Virus record (IMG/VR): IMGVR_UViG_3300017969_003627
Coordinates: 1 to 32,268 of that record
Reading direction: 5' to 3' (one strand)
DNA length: 32,268 bases
DNA from: a virus
Shown in pieces: positions 31,875 to 32,268 of the stretch; the first letter of the stretch is position 1; every line of letters starts with the position of its first letter. Both the position numbers and the translations under genes were made by a program. The notes under the pieces were generated by a model. It was not told the DNA's origin, ran no database searches, and saw only the letters and a program-made list of their open reading frames with translations.

Positions 31875-32268
31875 CTGTAGATTTTTCGGAAGTTTTAGGT
31901 TGATCTAATAATGAAAGTTCGTCTACAGAGATACCTTTTTGTTTAGCAATTTGTTCATTTAAATCAGAGAGAATAATTTCGTCTGAATTTCCCGAACCAA
32001 ATGTAACTATTATTTGATCAGTTGAAAATTTTTTAAGAAAATTATTTCTATGTAAAAATGGTAAAATTTCAACACCGTCTGAAAATCTAGATTTCATTAA
32101 ATGATGTCCTAATTCGAAAGCATTTTGTCCTTCAAAACTTTCCAAGGCCTTCATGAATGTATCCTGATAGTTTGTGTCTAGAAATTTTGTTCCAACGACT
32201 AGACAATTTTTAGGTTCACCAGGAACAGTTCTAAACACAATGGCTACTGGTGCACCACCGTCTTTTAA
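31837..32268 (-). CDS. Hypothetical phage protein (5' partial)
   Basis: The frame stays open to the right edge of the window: ten codons (L-K-D-G-G-A-P-V-A-I) precede the GTG at 32238, so that codon need not be the real start. About 143 residues are visible. The body 'VFRTVPGEPKNCLVVGTKFL', 'DTFMKALESFEGQNAFELGHHLM', 'DGVEILPFLHRNN', 'DQIIVTFGSGNSDEIILSDLNEQI' suggests a compact alpha/beta protein, followed by a Lys/Thr-rich, probably disordered tail ('KSTDETKKKTTKSKK'). I recognise the general look from T4-like marine phages but no function. It overlaps the downstream minus-strand gene by 38 bases. Confidence 0.7.
   Translation of the reverse strand, partial: LKDGGAPVAIVFRTVPGEPKNCLVVGTKFLDTNYQDTFMKALESFEGQNAFELGHHLMKSRFSDGVEILPFLHRNNFLKKFSTDQIIVTFGSGNSDEIILSDLNEQIAKQKGISVDELSLLDQPKTSEKSTDETKKKTTKSKK

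Noticed and set aside
1-32268. tRNA genes, CRISPR arrays, insertion sequences, integrase or attachment sites.
   Set aside because: No cloverleaf with a convincing T-loop, no regularly spaced repeats and no transposase or integrase motifs were seen by eye; a tRNA search program would be needed to exclude a tRNA fully.

Overview
The window looks like part of the genome of a marine T4-like myovirus. It is visibly AT-rich, very tightly packed, and almost entirely on one strand. Its structural proteins have the look of those in T4-like phages of marine bacteria such as picocyanobacteria and SAR11: DGST-repeat structural proteins, fibres beginning 'MAYxVNKTDGT', and a glycine-rich adhesin. The host cannot be fixed from this stretch. 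I see no tRNA, CRISPR array, integrase or insertion sequence, and no gene-free stretch longer than about 300 bases; the one apparent gap (10389-10758) holds two short genes.

Layout. (1) 1-8699: virion genes. They are a large repeat protein cut by the left edge, a conserved structural protein, two paralogous fibre proteins and a glycine-rich adhesin-like protein that ends in a Hint (hedgehog/intein) domain. (2) 8692-10388: three enzymes set among the structural genes, namely a 2-oxoglutarate/Fe(II) oxygenase, a short-chain dehydrogenase and a GNAT-like protein. (3) 10409-13342: two tandem paralogous micro-genes, a third fibre paralogue and another structural protein. (4) 13360-13395: a good sigma70-type promoter (extended -10, 17-bp spacer) overlapping a hairpin. 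(5) 13395-31514: about 18 kb of overlapping or abutting plus-strand genes that encode enzymes almost exclusively. (6) 31515-32268: two minus-strand genes of unknown function, convergent with the island; the second runs off the right edge.

The island in (5) is the most interesting part. It holds a small fibre-assembly-like protein, three GT-A glycosyltransferase-like proteins, five radical SAM proteins that each carry an N-terminal cysteine-rich 'twitch' domain, two SGNH hydrolases that follow members of that array, and a 34-residue basic micro-protein. It continues with an FkbM methyltransferase, a GNAT-like protein, an APS-kinase-like P-loop kinase, a small HxGH nucleotidyltransferase, an MBD4-like DNA glycosylase, a NodU/CmcH carbamoyltransferase, an extended SDR epimerase, a DegT-type aminotransferase and a further glycosyltransferase-like protein.

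My reading (inference) is that the island makes and attaches an unusual sugar or glycan: activation by kinase and nucleotidyltransferase, remodelling by epimerase, aminotransferase and radical SAM enzymes, decoration by methyl, carbamoyl and acyl groups, then transfer by glycosyltransferases. The target could be the phage's own fibres, the host surface, or DNA. Lying next to the fibre genes favours fibres or host surface; the MBD4-like glycosylase keeps a DNA role open.
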